DNA of 64,000 bases from Mycoemilia scoparia. Taxonomy: Eukaryota; Kickxellomycota; Kickxellomycetes; Kickxellales; Kickxellaceae. The notes beneath the pieces are model-generated. The model did no database searches. It saw only the letters and a list, made by a program, of their open reading frames with translations, and was not told where the DNA came from. A program made the translations under genes and the position numbers. Within the stretch, counting starts at the first letter, position 1. The number at the start of each line of letters is the position of its first letter. The stretch covers positions 1 to 64,000 of the forward strand of contig JANBPU010000069.1 of NCBI GenBank assembly GCA_027575805.1. Reading direction: 5' to 3'. Below, piece after piece: positions 11,589 to 22,508 of the stretch.

Positions 11589-11725
11589 CACTTATTAACC
11601 TTGGGCACGCCAGTTTGAAAACTACATTCAAAAAGTCCTGGCTTCTCTGACTCCGCTCTGGGTGGCACTTATACCTGACTGAGGGAGACGCATTTTAACA
11701 ATACTGCATCTGCTTGGTTGTTATA

Positions 11726-14309
11726 ATGCTCATAGTATACTTTCTGGGTTTGTACCTAGTTGTCATTGGCGTTATTATATGGGTGGTCATTCGACAGGCG
11801 CGGGATTTGGGCGCTACTAAAAAGACCAGCCTGGCCACTACAGACAAAAAGGTATCCTCAGACAAATTCCATTCTCGCGCTTTAAGGTGGATTTTGTGGG
11901 TCTCCACGCTTGGAATATACAGCAAGCGAGAGAAAGAGAAAGTCTGGCATTATCTGACACCTGAGGAGCGCAAGGCCTGGCGCCAGAGACGTAGGGAGGA
12001 GGCCCAGCATACCACAGCAATGGCCATGCTTGCTGCTGCCCAGGCTGCAGCGGCAGTGGCAGCATCAATAACCACAAACATTGATATTGGCGCCGATGAT
12101 GCTGACAACAATGAACATAACGAGGAGGACGATTGTGGACCGTCAAGCTCAGGAAATGAAGAAACCGAGGGATATGACAGCGATGACTCTGACTATTCAG
12201 ATGACCACGACAATGGTAAGTTGCTCAATAGGCATATGGCGATGTCAAATGATACTCATAGCAAATCGTTTAGAGCAAACAAGGGTTTCAACATCCAACT
12301 TTCTATAGAGGATAGCGAGCAGATGGTCTACGGGCTGATCAACACGGGTAATTCATGCTTCCTCAACTCCGTATTACAGGCACTTGCTTCCTCTGAGTAT
12401 CTGCAGTTGTATCTCACCGATGTTCTAGAATGTATGGACAGCATCAATGGCCGCCTGGCAGGCGTCACTATTCAAGCCAGCGTGACTGAAACTTTATGGG
12501 AAACTCTTTGTGATATAAACACAACAGTGAAACGGGATTCTTCCTTTCAGCCATTTTCCATGCTCACTGCGCTCAATTCCAAGGGCAAAATAACAGACAG
12601 AGAACAGCAGGATGCCCAGGAGGCTTTTCAGCTCATATCAACGTCAATTAGCGAAGAAAGGCTGGACATAAAGCGGATGTTGCTCCCATCATTATTCAAC
12701 ATGGACTATACGGACAATAATAATAATAATGTATGTATATACAAATATAGTCTATTCATATTTCGACAGTACCTTATTTATAATATCGTGTGCTGCCTTT
12801 TGCGATAACCTATTAGTTGGACGCAGGCTGGAAGAATGGCCTCATCCAGGGAAACACACGAGATTTAGTCATAAAGGGTTCAAAAACAGATTCCAGCTTT
12901 TTGAATTTACCTCAAAGCCCATTTTCCGGGCTTATCGCTAGCAGACTGTCTTGCACGCAGTGTGGATATACAGAGGCTGTCCGGCATTTTGGATTTGACA
13001 ACATATCGCTTACTCTCCCACTTACAGTAAGTATTAAAAAGCAGCATGGGAGCCTATTGGCTTTGGAGTATGTCTAACCAGATCCCTGAAAATGTAGGAA
13101 ACCTGTACGCTTGGGCAGGCATTGAGTCGCTTTGTTGGGATTGAAGAGCTCTACGATGTTATTTGCAGGAAGTGTAGCTTAAAGAAGACCCTTGGCCTGA
13201 TAATAACAAAAATCAATGAGATCAGGGGATATATATCTGGAAATAGCAATAATCCCCTGGTCGAGAGGTATTGTGGTGATTCTGACCTTCTACCTAAAAA
13301 GACAGCAATGCAGTTAAAAAAGAGAATTCTCCTGTTAGAGAGCTGTGATGATGGGCAAAGCAGCAGCGATGACTCCGACTTTTCCGATGGGGAAGGTAGT
13401 GACGAGTCCTGTGAGAATACGTCTTTAATAAATGGGCCAGTGGGAAAGATGGACTTCTACAACGCGCTGAGTACTGCACTTCGTAGCCAAGCAGAAATCG
13501 TGATTAATGCACTAAAGACTAACGTACAACAGGATCTTGGTGGAATAGAATTATCCCGTGCCTACAGTCCAGTATCTACAAAGCAGGTCATGTTTGCCAA
13601 ACTCCCGCTTACAATGTGTCTCCACTTGTCCAGATCAGCCATAACCCCCGATGGAATGATAGTAAAAAACCCATGTCATGTCGTGTTCCCTGAAATACTG
13701 GACTTTTCTCCATACACGACTACCGGCCACCTTCAGACTGATCCATGCGCGCCGATATCCAGCATCACAGAGCCTCAGAATACAGACTTGGGTACGCGCA
13801 GCAATTTAGGAACGCCATCTCCAGGTTCCCAGCCTTGTTTGTATCGTCTACAAGCGGCGGTGGTTCATATAGGGTCACACTCATATGGACATTTCATCAC
13901 ATACCGGCGCCGCCCGGTCTTACCACCACACCTTTTATCATCAGGACGAAGCACTCCGTTCATGTCATCAGTATCTTTAGTCTCTTTGGCGAATGATTGC
14001 TCAACAAGAGACTCTGTATTTTTAGATAACCCTAGTTTACGAGAGTCGCCAGAAATCGACATAACAGCAATGGCAAAAAGGCCTGGCTACCCAGGACAGA
14101 GCTCTAAAGATAAAGGGAGGCCAAAAGGCCTGGATAAGCATAAAAACGCCAAAAGAAAGCGTGGCTGGAAACAAGCAGAAAACATGTCAGCAGAGTGGTA
14201 TCTCATATCTGATGAAGATGTACAGCCTGTTTCCCTAGATACCGTCCTTAGTGCTAATCCCTACCTCCTGGTGTATGAGCAGCTGCCTTCCCCTTTAACT
14301 AGTAGATGA
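11726..14309 (+). CDS. Membrane-anchored ubiquitin carboxyl-terminal hydrolase (USP family, Ubp1/USP30-like)
   Basis: Three exons: 11726-12730, 12817-13026 and 13098-14309, 808 aa. It is a cysteine protease that removes ubiquitin. A transmembrane helix lies at residues 2-22, followed by a basic stretch (residues 67-91), an Ala-rich segment and an acidic Ser/Asp linker. The Cys box [18 protein letters not shown] places the nucleophile at Cys211. QQDAQEAFQ follows. A zinc-ribbon pair is formed by CTQC and CRKC. The His box is [13 protein letters not shown] (His670), and the domain ends with [12 protein letters not shown]. The anchor plus USP order resembles human USP30 and yeast Ubp1, so I infer mitochondrial outer, ER or peroxisomal membrane attachment. 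Large acidic and Ser/Thr-rich inserts interrupt the catalytic domain. Exon 1 ends in five AAT codons directly against the GTATGT donor. Confidence 0.92.
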
Positions 14310-14602
14310 AAGCACCAAAAATGTAATATATTATCCAACTTCACTGGTGATCAGCAATAGAATGACTTTGTATGAGGCCCAATAAAAAGCCTTATAATAT
14401 TCAACACAACAACTTTTGATTACCAACTTAGCCATAATAAATAGAATCCGAACAAACGATGAATTGGTTATTGCTTTATTATGTATAAGGTGTTTATTGA
14501 TGGTGGTAATGGATGCGGATTATGTGAGAGGGGAATGAGAAAAAACTACTAGAAAGTTTAATGAGTGAAAATTGAGAAAAGATACACATTATGGTTGATG
14601 AT

Positions 14603-17600
14603 TTAGTCCCACCTTGGGACATTCCGACGCTGGTTTTGAGGATTACCATGCTGTGGAGAATATGTGTGGTCATTGGAATACAATGGTGGCCCACCAGCCC
14701 CATCATCATATTCATATGGCCCATATCTAGGAGTAGGGATCTGTGGCCTGCGGGATTGGTGCTGACCGTAACGGGAGATATAATCATCTTGGGGTGGGTG
14801 AGAAGGCCCAGTGGGGTCCATTTGATTCGGTGGTGGTGGTGGTCTTGGGTATCTCGGAGATGTTGAGTAGTTGTAGGTCTGCGCGTGGGAGAGGGGAGGT
14901 GGGGCATCAGTGTAGTCGCCACCCCTAATACCAGGGTGCAACTCTATCCTTTGGTTGTATGGGTTATTGACAGTGTTGCTACGATATACATTCTGGTCTT
15001 CCCATGGGTGGTGATTCATAGCCCTCTCTGCTCCAGAAGAAGTAGGTGGCTGATTTCCAAGCCTTGATAAAGGGATCTTTGGTGTAACGACAGGGTGATC
15101 ATATATATTACCTTTCCCCATGCTCGAATTTGATATAGACCTAGATAAAAGATTCGATCTGCTATTTTGAGTAGAGGATCGAGTCATTTCATTAGTGCTC
15201 AGACCCAAGTCATCTATATAGTCGCTAGGCGAACCAAATCGAGAATGACTCCCTGATCTAGAAAGAGGCTGATAGTCAATCTTATCATGCGCAATGGGCA
15301 TTTCATAAAGCCCCATACCATTGGACTTGTTGCCTTCTAGCGTTGAGCCCGATGATACCCGTGATTGCCTTGAGATGGATTGACCATATGCACCTGGCTT
15401 TAGAGTCGACATTGGGGTAGAAGTTGCAGCTCCACTTGTTCTCATGGACAATGTACTCTTCAAGCCAGACTTTCCAGTGCCGTAGTCGTCGAATTCATCT
15501 TCATAGGATATCCTTCCGCTATATACTTGTGGGAGAAGGTGACGAACAGAGTGATGAACAAGGGGTGTAGCTAGCTTTTGAGAAAATATAGGATGAATGA
15601 AGCGATCGCCCACGGTCTCTGACTCATTAAGCTTGTCAATGATGGAGGGTTGTGTTTCATTTTCAATGGTGGCGTCCATATACTGGATCTTTGGCCGAGC
15701 CCAAAAGTTCAACCAGATGCCAAAGGCCAAGGTAGCAGCGGGAAGGGGAATCATTGTATATGTGTAGATTGGGACTAGACTGCCAAAGTCATCGAGTCGT
15801 GTTTTTAGACCAACAAGGAGATAAACTTGGAAGAATATCAGAGCAACAAACATGCGATTAAGAACGTTTCGGACCATCTCACCGGCAGTTTCAAAGCGAG
15901 TCTCGTAGACATACATTGTGACATATTTGAAGGCCCAGTACGCTAGAACAAAGGAAACTAGCCCAAATCCCAATATCAGTGGGGAATAGACAGAATATAT
16001 CATGCAGATAGTAAAGATCCACAAATAGAGAGCATAGACTGGGGCAAAATCAATGTCTGGTGGGTAGGTCAGCTTCTTGAGCTCACGGGGTGTGACCTTG
16101 CGAGTGTACCTTCTGATAAAGATCATCAGGAATGACAGCACTTGTGCCAACTCGGCCATTGCCGTAAGCCCCTTAAGTGAAACGTATGATGTCCAGAATG
16201 GGTTCTTTAGGTTGATGTTGTTAATGACGGTTGCTGGAAGCAGCCTGAGAGTTTCATCCTTGTTGTCGTTGTTAATAAACTCGACAATGGTGTTACCAAT
16301 AGTAAAAACGACAATGTTTGAGATGATGTAGAATGCATACATCTTCTTTAAAACGGACCTTTCGACGGCAGTGTTGGTAGGGATACCCTGATACCTGCTA
16401 ATGTATCGAAAAACGTAGGGCACAATGATATAGTACACAACGAGAATCAGAGGAGTAATGGTGTTCTGCCAAATGTACGTCAAGGTCTGGTGTTGAGCAA
16501 AGAATGGCTTTGTGTCGGGGATGATCGAGGTGATATTATCAATGTTCGAGATAAAGGTTAGAGCTGAGAGGGGAACGAAGGCTACAAATGTAAACACTAT
16601 CGAAATGATTCTTCCTATCCACATGCGAGATCTTCTTGCGCCCACTGTCATTTGCGCGTTGCTCCAAATAATGTCCTTTGGATCTGGAGCAAAAGTCACA
16701 CGCATAGGGCGGACATGGCGATGCAGTTCTCTCTTGGCCTGGTGGGCGCGCAGTGGTTTGTCAAAAGAAACAAAGCCTACGCCAGCAGGATGGAATGTTG
16801 TGATCTCCTCTCGAGCAGCGTTGATGCCGTACTCAAGAACCTCAATCACACCGGCATAGTGCTCTATGGCATCAACCATCTGGCCCTTGACCTTGATCTG
16901 AGGCCTGGGCTTGGTAAGCGCGCTTGGGCTGTCCAACCACTTGGCAAGGATTCGCTCAAGCTTGGCGACAGTCTTCTCGTGCTTCTGAACCAGCTCGGGC
17001 AGCTTTCCAAGCTTACGCGCAATAGATACCTCTGTTGGATAGTTACTTCCGCATTTCTCAAACATGTAGGTCCCAAGGCTCTGGTCAGACTGCAATTCCT
17101 GTGGGACGCGGGTCAGCATCAGGGTGCGTGCCCTGAGTGTTCTCTGGTACGCATCACTAGAATAATATACTTGGCGATACTTAATGAGGGTCTTTGTTTC
17201 TCTCCATATCAGGTACATCACCCCAATGGAGAACAAGTATGCAAAGGCGACGTGGATGCTGAAATATTTCGGGATGTTAACGTGCTTAAGGGATATGTAC
17301 CAGACAAGAAAGTCTTTGGGCTTTCCAGTAATCCCGTCCAGATTCCCCTTGGCATAGTTGATGGGCAAAATAACGGCAAGACCAAATATCGACATAAATG
17401 TCAGCAGTATCATCATCATTCGCAGGTATCGCAGCAAGAAAAGTGCATCAATGCCGATGATTGGAAGCATTGATTCGTCGTTTGCTTTCCACAGAATTGG
17501 CACCCAACTAAAAATCCCCTTCTTTATCTTTGGCGGGAATTTCCTAATAATCAAAATAATAAATACAAGCATTAGCTCTTATTCGCCGGTGAGGTTCGCC

Positions 17601-17938
17601 TACTAGCAGAAACTTTGCTGTCTGTGTGGGCATTTCTTCGCGTTGCTTACTTTGCTGGGTTACCCTTGAATCTTCGGGCATATACAGCTACATTTAAAGG
17701 GACAAGAGGTTAATTCTCTGGGACAAACATGAATGGAATACACATTCAAAACTATTTTCCACCCGGTGGTCCTGTATAGCTTACCTCCATTATTCGGTCT
17801 CATCAAACAAAAGAAAATGAAGGCGCCAGCGCCAACAGCGGTACTTATTCCAGCCTGATACAAGAGACCAATGATGTTCATGGTTTGGTCATTGACCTGC
17901 TTTGCATCAGTGAACATTCCTTCAAGAACATTCGTCAT
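14603..17938 (-). CDS. CSC1/OSCA (DUF221) family calcium-permeable osmosensitive channel-like protein
   Basis: Three exons on the minus strand: 17785-17938, 17651-17687 (37 nt) and 14603-17543, 1043 aa. The family forms mechanically or osmotically gated cation channels related to TMEM16/TMC; the yeast members are Csc1, Rsn1 and Phm7. Seen here are an N-terminal helix (GISTAVGAGAFIFFCLM), the VYARRFKG stretch encoded by the mini-exon, helices around LMFSMIFGLAVILP-like sequence, the cytosolic RRM-like domain with RTLMLTRVPQEL and GVGFVSFDKP, then the multi-helix DUF221 pore region from about residue 340 to 680. A long Ser/Pro/Tyr-rich cytosolic tail (about 690-1043) ends in Pro-rich and Tyr-rich repeats. 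The in-frame ATG at about 17572 lies inside the second intron, so it is not the start. Confidence 0.9.
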
Positions 17939-18846
17939 TCTGTGGGCGTTGTGGATATATTAGTAGTATGTCCTATGCTTTCAGCTGTTGCTTATTCTTT
18001 AGAAGGTAGTTGAAAAGAGTAACCAGTACTAAATGTGTTAATGTGAAGGGAGGTGGCCTCAATGAGCCAAGACTTCGTGAGAGTGGAAACAGCAAATATA
18101 TAAGTATATATTCCAGTTGGCGGTGGGTTGCGTAAGGAAGGGTGGGAGGGATAAAGAAAAAGAACTACGGTGGTTGAGGGAAGTAATCCTGGCACAGCAA
18201 GGTTATCTCTCTAGATACTCGTAAACAAAACTAAATAAAAAGAGAAGGAGCTTTAAGAAGTAAAGTGGCTACAAAAATCAAAGAGACCAAGCCCCAATAG
18301 AACTGCCATACCTCAACATTTACTGCCAGCGATAAACCACCACACACATACGCACATTCCGCTCTTTGAGCTACTTGGGATTGTGTTTGGGGACAATCCC
18401 CTACACCACTAGCATTGCAACTTTAAACCTGAATCCAGTGTGGAGGCCCGAGCTGGATTAACGGTCACTCAGTGCTTGAAAAATATTTGCTCAGAACCTG
18501 CTTCTGGCAGCTTTGTGGCTTTATTAGCCGAGTGCCTGTTAAAATGCTGTATTCAAGAAAATAGAGTCCTTTGTGCAACCTTAGTGAATCAGTGCCAAGG
18601 TAGACTTGGTTTAATCGGTCGCTTCCAATAGCCATCAGTCCGCTTTCACAGTGGCATATACTAGCTACTCTGACATTGACTAACCGCCTTATCAAGCTAG
18701 GTCTCTGATTGGTAACATCAGCCTATGAGTTTATTTAAATCTATAAAGTATTGCTCAGCACTGCAAAGTTTGGCACGTTATTTAAGCTCAAAAGTTCAAG
18801 ACTTCAGCTATATGAAGCACATGGTTATTTATTTTTCACGGTCCTG
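17939..18846. other. Intergenic region upstream of the CSC1-like gene
   Basis: About 900 bp between the CSC1-like start and the 3' end of the aspartic protease gene. No gene, RNA gene or repeat recognised. The CSC1-like promoter should lie at about 17940-18300. Confidence 0.35.
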
Positions 18847-20468
18847 TTATAACCGAACTGGTGCTATTCCAACCATGTTGTTGCCGCGATCAAAGATCAC
18901 GTAGTTGTTCTTGATGAATATGTCGCCAAGTATCATCATCTATAAACCACAGTGTTCAGCGAGAAATTGTGAAGTGTGCTGGCTGGCATATGGCCATACC
19001 CTTGGCTCCAACTAGTATTTGTGAGATTATCCAATATACTTACTGGTACTTCGCCGCTGGTGACTGCTGAGAAGCACCAGTCATCCAAATCCTTCACCGG
19101 CTCGCGCACAAAGTCTGATACGGGGATACCAAAGCTCTTTGATCCTATGTTAAACTCAATGCTGCCTGATATTCTACTAGCCGTATTGCATGGCAACACC
19201 CATCCCAAAAGTGGATCATAGTGAGCATCCGGTATGACTCTGTGGAGGCTCCTTGCCTGCGGAAGGCTCATTACCAGAAGCGTTGTGCCTGTATCTATTA
19301 TAGCATCACCACCAATGTCCATCGATGTGGTGCTTCCATCGGTACTCTGGAAGTGACCCCCGCTGACTCTTATTTCCCAAAATCTCTGCCTCGTAACCGG
19401 GACCCATTCGATGTCTCCGGTGTATTTTGTATCGTCTATAGCTCCAAACAAATACTCTCCTGCGTACTGGCTGTCCCCATTCTTTTTGAGGTAGACGGAG
19501 AACAGTGGCTGCTGAAGCAGGTTCTGATCAAACAAGTTATCGACAAATGACTTTGTTCCTATTAAACAGCCAGTTTCGTAGAGCTTGGTGAGTCCTTGCA
19601 CTGATGCATTTATATATGCAGACCCAGTGCTTTGGCGGTACTTTACCTGGTACAGACGATATTCCACTATATCCCAAGCCAAGGAGCCCATCCACGATGT
19701 CCTTTTGGTACACCGATGATTCCTGGTTTGCAAGGCCGATCACCTGGTTGGTGACGTTCAGGTCGCCTATCGTCACTGTGTCCTGTTATCGTGTCAAAGT
19801 TGAGCATTCATTTGTACCTGGTTAGCAGATGGCACAGTGTACTTACTGGGTATCTGGATATTATGCATAGGTCCATGAGCTTTTACTTACGATGATTGTG
19901 TTTCCAGATGCGTAAGAACCATCGCCATACGACACTCTCCAATGGCGACCATCGTTGCGGAAAGTCTGTGACCTCTGGACGTCAAATGTCCGATGGCTCT
20001 GGCAAACTGCACAGGCCCTGCTTGGCAGCCAAACATCCCCTGAGCCGGTGTCCAGGTCGAGCTTGAACATTTGAGGCGGCGTTCCTATCCCAACCTCGCC
20101 ATAATACTAATGTCGATCAAGATAATCGCATTTGTCAGGTACTGGCCAAATTTGATATGAACAATCTTTTAGGGATCCGAGTCCTTATATATTACCTCTA
20201 TATCCAATCCATACTCTGAGACTGGAAGCTTCTGAACAACAGCCCGCACTCTTCCCGAAACGCTAACCCGATGCTTTGCCAACACACGCGAGCGACCCAC
20301 CATGGTCGATACTTTGCTACCATCACCCGTCCGTACGCTCAAGGGAACACGTATGATCTTTTGTGACGCAAATACCCCTCGGCCTTCGAGCAGAGGGCTA
20401 GGCGACGCAACAATGGTGTAGGATATGCCTAGGAAGGCTGCGGTATATAGAAAATAAATTAAATGCAT
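18847..20468 (-). CDS. Secreted pepsin-like aspartic protease (family A1)
   Basis: Five exons on the minus strand: 20196-20468, 19891-20106, 19647-19782, 19044-19594 and 18847-18939, 422 aa. An N-terminal signal peptide (LIYFLYTAAFLGISYTIV) is followed by a basic propeptide with IIRVPLSV. The mature enzyme begins around YYGEVGIGTPPQMFKLDLD. The first catalytic motif is DTGSGDVW (Asp110), the flap Tyr is in WRVSYGDGSYASG, and the second catalytic motif is AIIDTGTTLLV (Asp309). The C-terminal strand ILGDIFIKNNYVIFDR is complete. All residues needed for activity are present. The third intron is only 52 nt. The propeptide and signal point to vacuolar or extracellular proteolysis; the sequence does not decide which. 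Confidence 0.93.
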
Positions 20469-21282
20469 CGTTGTAACATAACAGATCTTTTTCTCCAGTA
20501 CCCGGAGTACTCTGCGAGTGTTTTATACTATACTTTCCTTAAAACCGCTGTATTCCCCGGCTTTTGAAACTAGAAATTAGGACGGACTCTTTTTCCAGCA
20601 CCCAGATCCGAGAAATACTGCATATATGCTAAAAAAGATGAATGAGTAGTAATTATATTATATCTTATTTACTTTGAAACTATTTACTCCTCTCATAAAC
20701 ATCAATCGGTTTATCTGATTGGTGCGTGTTTCAATAATATAAATCCAATTTTTTGCCCAAGTGTCCTACCACAGTTACGCGCCAACCGTATGTTTTGCCC
20801 TCATTTCGTTTAATGTCTTACCAGTCTGCTATCACCAGTGATTTTAGCCTATTTGGTGTCGACGGGATATTAGTATTGGAGGCAAGAAAAGTGTTGTGAT
20901 TCTGTATGGATGATTTGCTCCTGAGGCGTTTGCTTTAACCTGACCTAGATGTTGTTCTGGTGGGTGTTGAGACATGCTACCATGTATGGTGTTGGTAATC
21001 TTGTTTTACGGATAGCAATCAAGGTGGTAGATGCATCCGGCGTAGTATACAAGTTGTATATTTTTGCCAAAAAGGCAGTACCCACAGATGAAGACCCTTC
21101 TGATAGTATACGCAAAAATCTGCGTGGTGTGTTCAAAGTCCATCCTACTGCGTATTAGGTTTCCCAAACAGTCCGAGAACTAAGCATCGCTGTGAGGCGA
21201 CAGTTCTGGCAAATTATCGTGTTTGAGAAAAACACGCATGGGCTTGAAAAATGCATCGATCCATAGCTCGACACAGAATAGC

Positions 21283-21408
21283 GTATATGAGTGATTATTT
21301 TTGAAGGGCTAAGTTTTACTAGTATGTCAGTTTTAACCTGCATACTAGTTACCATATATTTTCATTGTTAATACTAGTTTAGCCCTTCAAAAATAACTAC
21401 CCATATGT
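21283..21408 (+). repeat. MITE-like inverted-repeat element, copy B
   Basis: The clearest long terminal inverted repeat of the family. The left end TATATGAGTGATTATTTTTG pairs with the right end CAAAAATAACTACCCATATG, and the match continues inward through GAAGGGCTAA on both sides, roughly 28 bp with few mismatches. The interior contains a further imperfect palindrome (ACTAGTATG...CATACTAGT). No coding capacity. Confidence 0.75.
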
Positions 21409-21881
21409 GTGGCGATGGTTTGTTATATTTAGATGTGAAAAAAATCTTTAAAATTATTTTATGACTAGTTCTGCCATTTCCTCGGACAGATTTGGTGCCT
21501 ATAAATGGCCAAAGCAGAACACACATGATTATTGCTTTAAATTAGAGAAAAAGAATTAGAATTCCTTTGGTTTCCCTTTTGTCTATAGGTGAAACTTGGT
21601 TGCTTTTATCAAACACAGCAATTGTGCTGCAGTTGTCACAATTGCCAACTTTAAAGGGACTCGAAGCATTAAAACTATCACTTGTTTTTGTTTGGCCTAA
21701 AGAAAAGCATCAAAAAGTAAATAAATAGTACCTTTGGTATTGGCCAATTAAAAACAGAGAACCTTAAGTGTAATAACCAGACTAAAGCATTAATTTGTCT
21801 TCCCATTTCTTAACTCAATTAATAATGTAATAGATTTTCTGTCTTTCTTTAGCAGTTAGTCGTATTATATTAACTATTTGG

Positions 21882-21990
21882 ATCATAATTTTTGAAGAGT
21901 GAATGTTGACTAGTAAAACTGGACATCCATTTAGCTGTGATTGTCCCTATAATCAGTTGTCACCAAAATTCATCCTTCAAAAATTATGAT
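21882..21990 (+). repeat. MITE-like inverted-repeat element, copy C
   Basis: The ends are perfect inverted repeats of 16 bp, ATCATAATTTTTGAAG and CTTCAAAAATTATGAT, spanning 109 bp. The interior is about 85 percent identical by eye to copy A in the same orientation (ACTAGTAAAACTGGACATCC, then GCTGTGATTG). Flanking bases show no unambiguous target-site duplication. Confidence 0.75.
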
Positions 21991-22055
21991 ACATAAGGCA
22001 AGTTCTCCACCAAAAGGGAACATACAGATACCTGACGATTAAGCTTTTTGTTGCT

Positions 22056-22105
22056 CTTAAGGTGGTGGCTATATGTCACATACGCTAAAAATTGTGTTTA
22101 CCAAA
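22056..22105 (+). repeat. Dispersed repeat, copy 1
   Basis: The stretch reading GGTGGCTATATGTCACATAC then GCTAAAAATTGTGTTTACCA is closely matched at 63454-63494 with five or so substitutions. Non-coding; origin unknown. Confidence 0.6.
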
Positions 22106-22108
22106 TTA

Positions 22109-22312
22109 AAGGGAACAAACAGATATCCTCATATATTCCCTGCAAATTAGTCCATAACCCATACATTTAAGCTAGAATCTCAGTGATGATTGGCTAGTAT
22201 CATAGGGTGTATCTTAGTACCCTTTTGATTGGAATTGTGCGATATTGGTTTTTGTATATGTATTTGTATGGATGGGCTAGTATTGGCTATGATTTTTTGG
22301 TATGCTTGATCC
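22109..22312 (+). repeat. Old dispersed repeat, copy 1
   Basis: Shares an ordered series of short matches with 43737-43912: AGGGAACA, CCCTGCA, CCATA, TACATTTAAGCTAGA, ATTGGCTA, GATTTTTTGGTATGCT. Overall identity by eye is about 65-70 percent. Looks like a degraded copy of a mobile element, possibly a solo LTR fragment, but no terminal structure is preserved. Confidence 0.45.
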
Positions 22313-22508
22313 TTAGCCAACACTATTGTGTCTGTTTTATGTTTTCACTGTGATTTTGATTTTCTGTGATGAGTAATCACGCTCATAATAAATAATAAGT
22401 AAAAAAGCTTGTTAGTGTTTTGTGTTGAGTTTGCTTCGCGTTTTAATGCAGCTTATGTTTTATCATTTTTATTATACTGTATACCAAGTTTGATTATTTA
22501 TATTCATC

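Larger units (their letters stand above)
9286..11725. other. Gene-poor region with inverted-repeat elements and no firm gene
   Basis: About 2.4 kb between Ran and the ubiquitin protease gene. It contains the inverted-repeat elements annotated at 9963-10156 and a (TA)n tract near 11569. A 137-codon frame at about 10740-11153 has a hydrophobic N-terminal half and a Cys-containing middle but no known motif or splice support. I treat it as unproven and possibly a remnant of older repeats. Confidence 0.45.
20469..22508. other. Repeat-rich gap upstream of the DNA methyltransferase gene
   Basis: About 2 kb without a supportable gene between two divergently transcribed genes. It contains two inverted-repeat elements (21283-21408 and 21882-21990) and parts of two dispersed repeats (22056-22105 and 22109-22312). 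A 69-codon frame at about 20949-21158 has no motif. Promoters for the aspartic protease and the methyltransferase must lie in this gap. Confidence 0.5.

Noticed and set aside
11714..11725. An upstream TTG as start of the ubiquitin protease
   Set aside because: The first ATG in frame is 11726 and already precedes the membrane helix; there is no need for a non-AUG start.
16652..17473. 273-codon plus-strand frame opposite the CSC1-like gene
   Set aside because: Antisense of a conserved membrane-protein exon with no independent features.
14603..17572. Reading the CSC1-like protein as a single 989-codon frame starting at 17572
   Set aside because: That Met lies inside an intron; two upstream exons (17785-17938 and 17651-17687) join in frame at GT-AG sites and restore the conserved first helix and linker.
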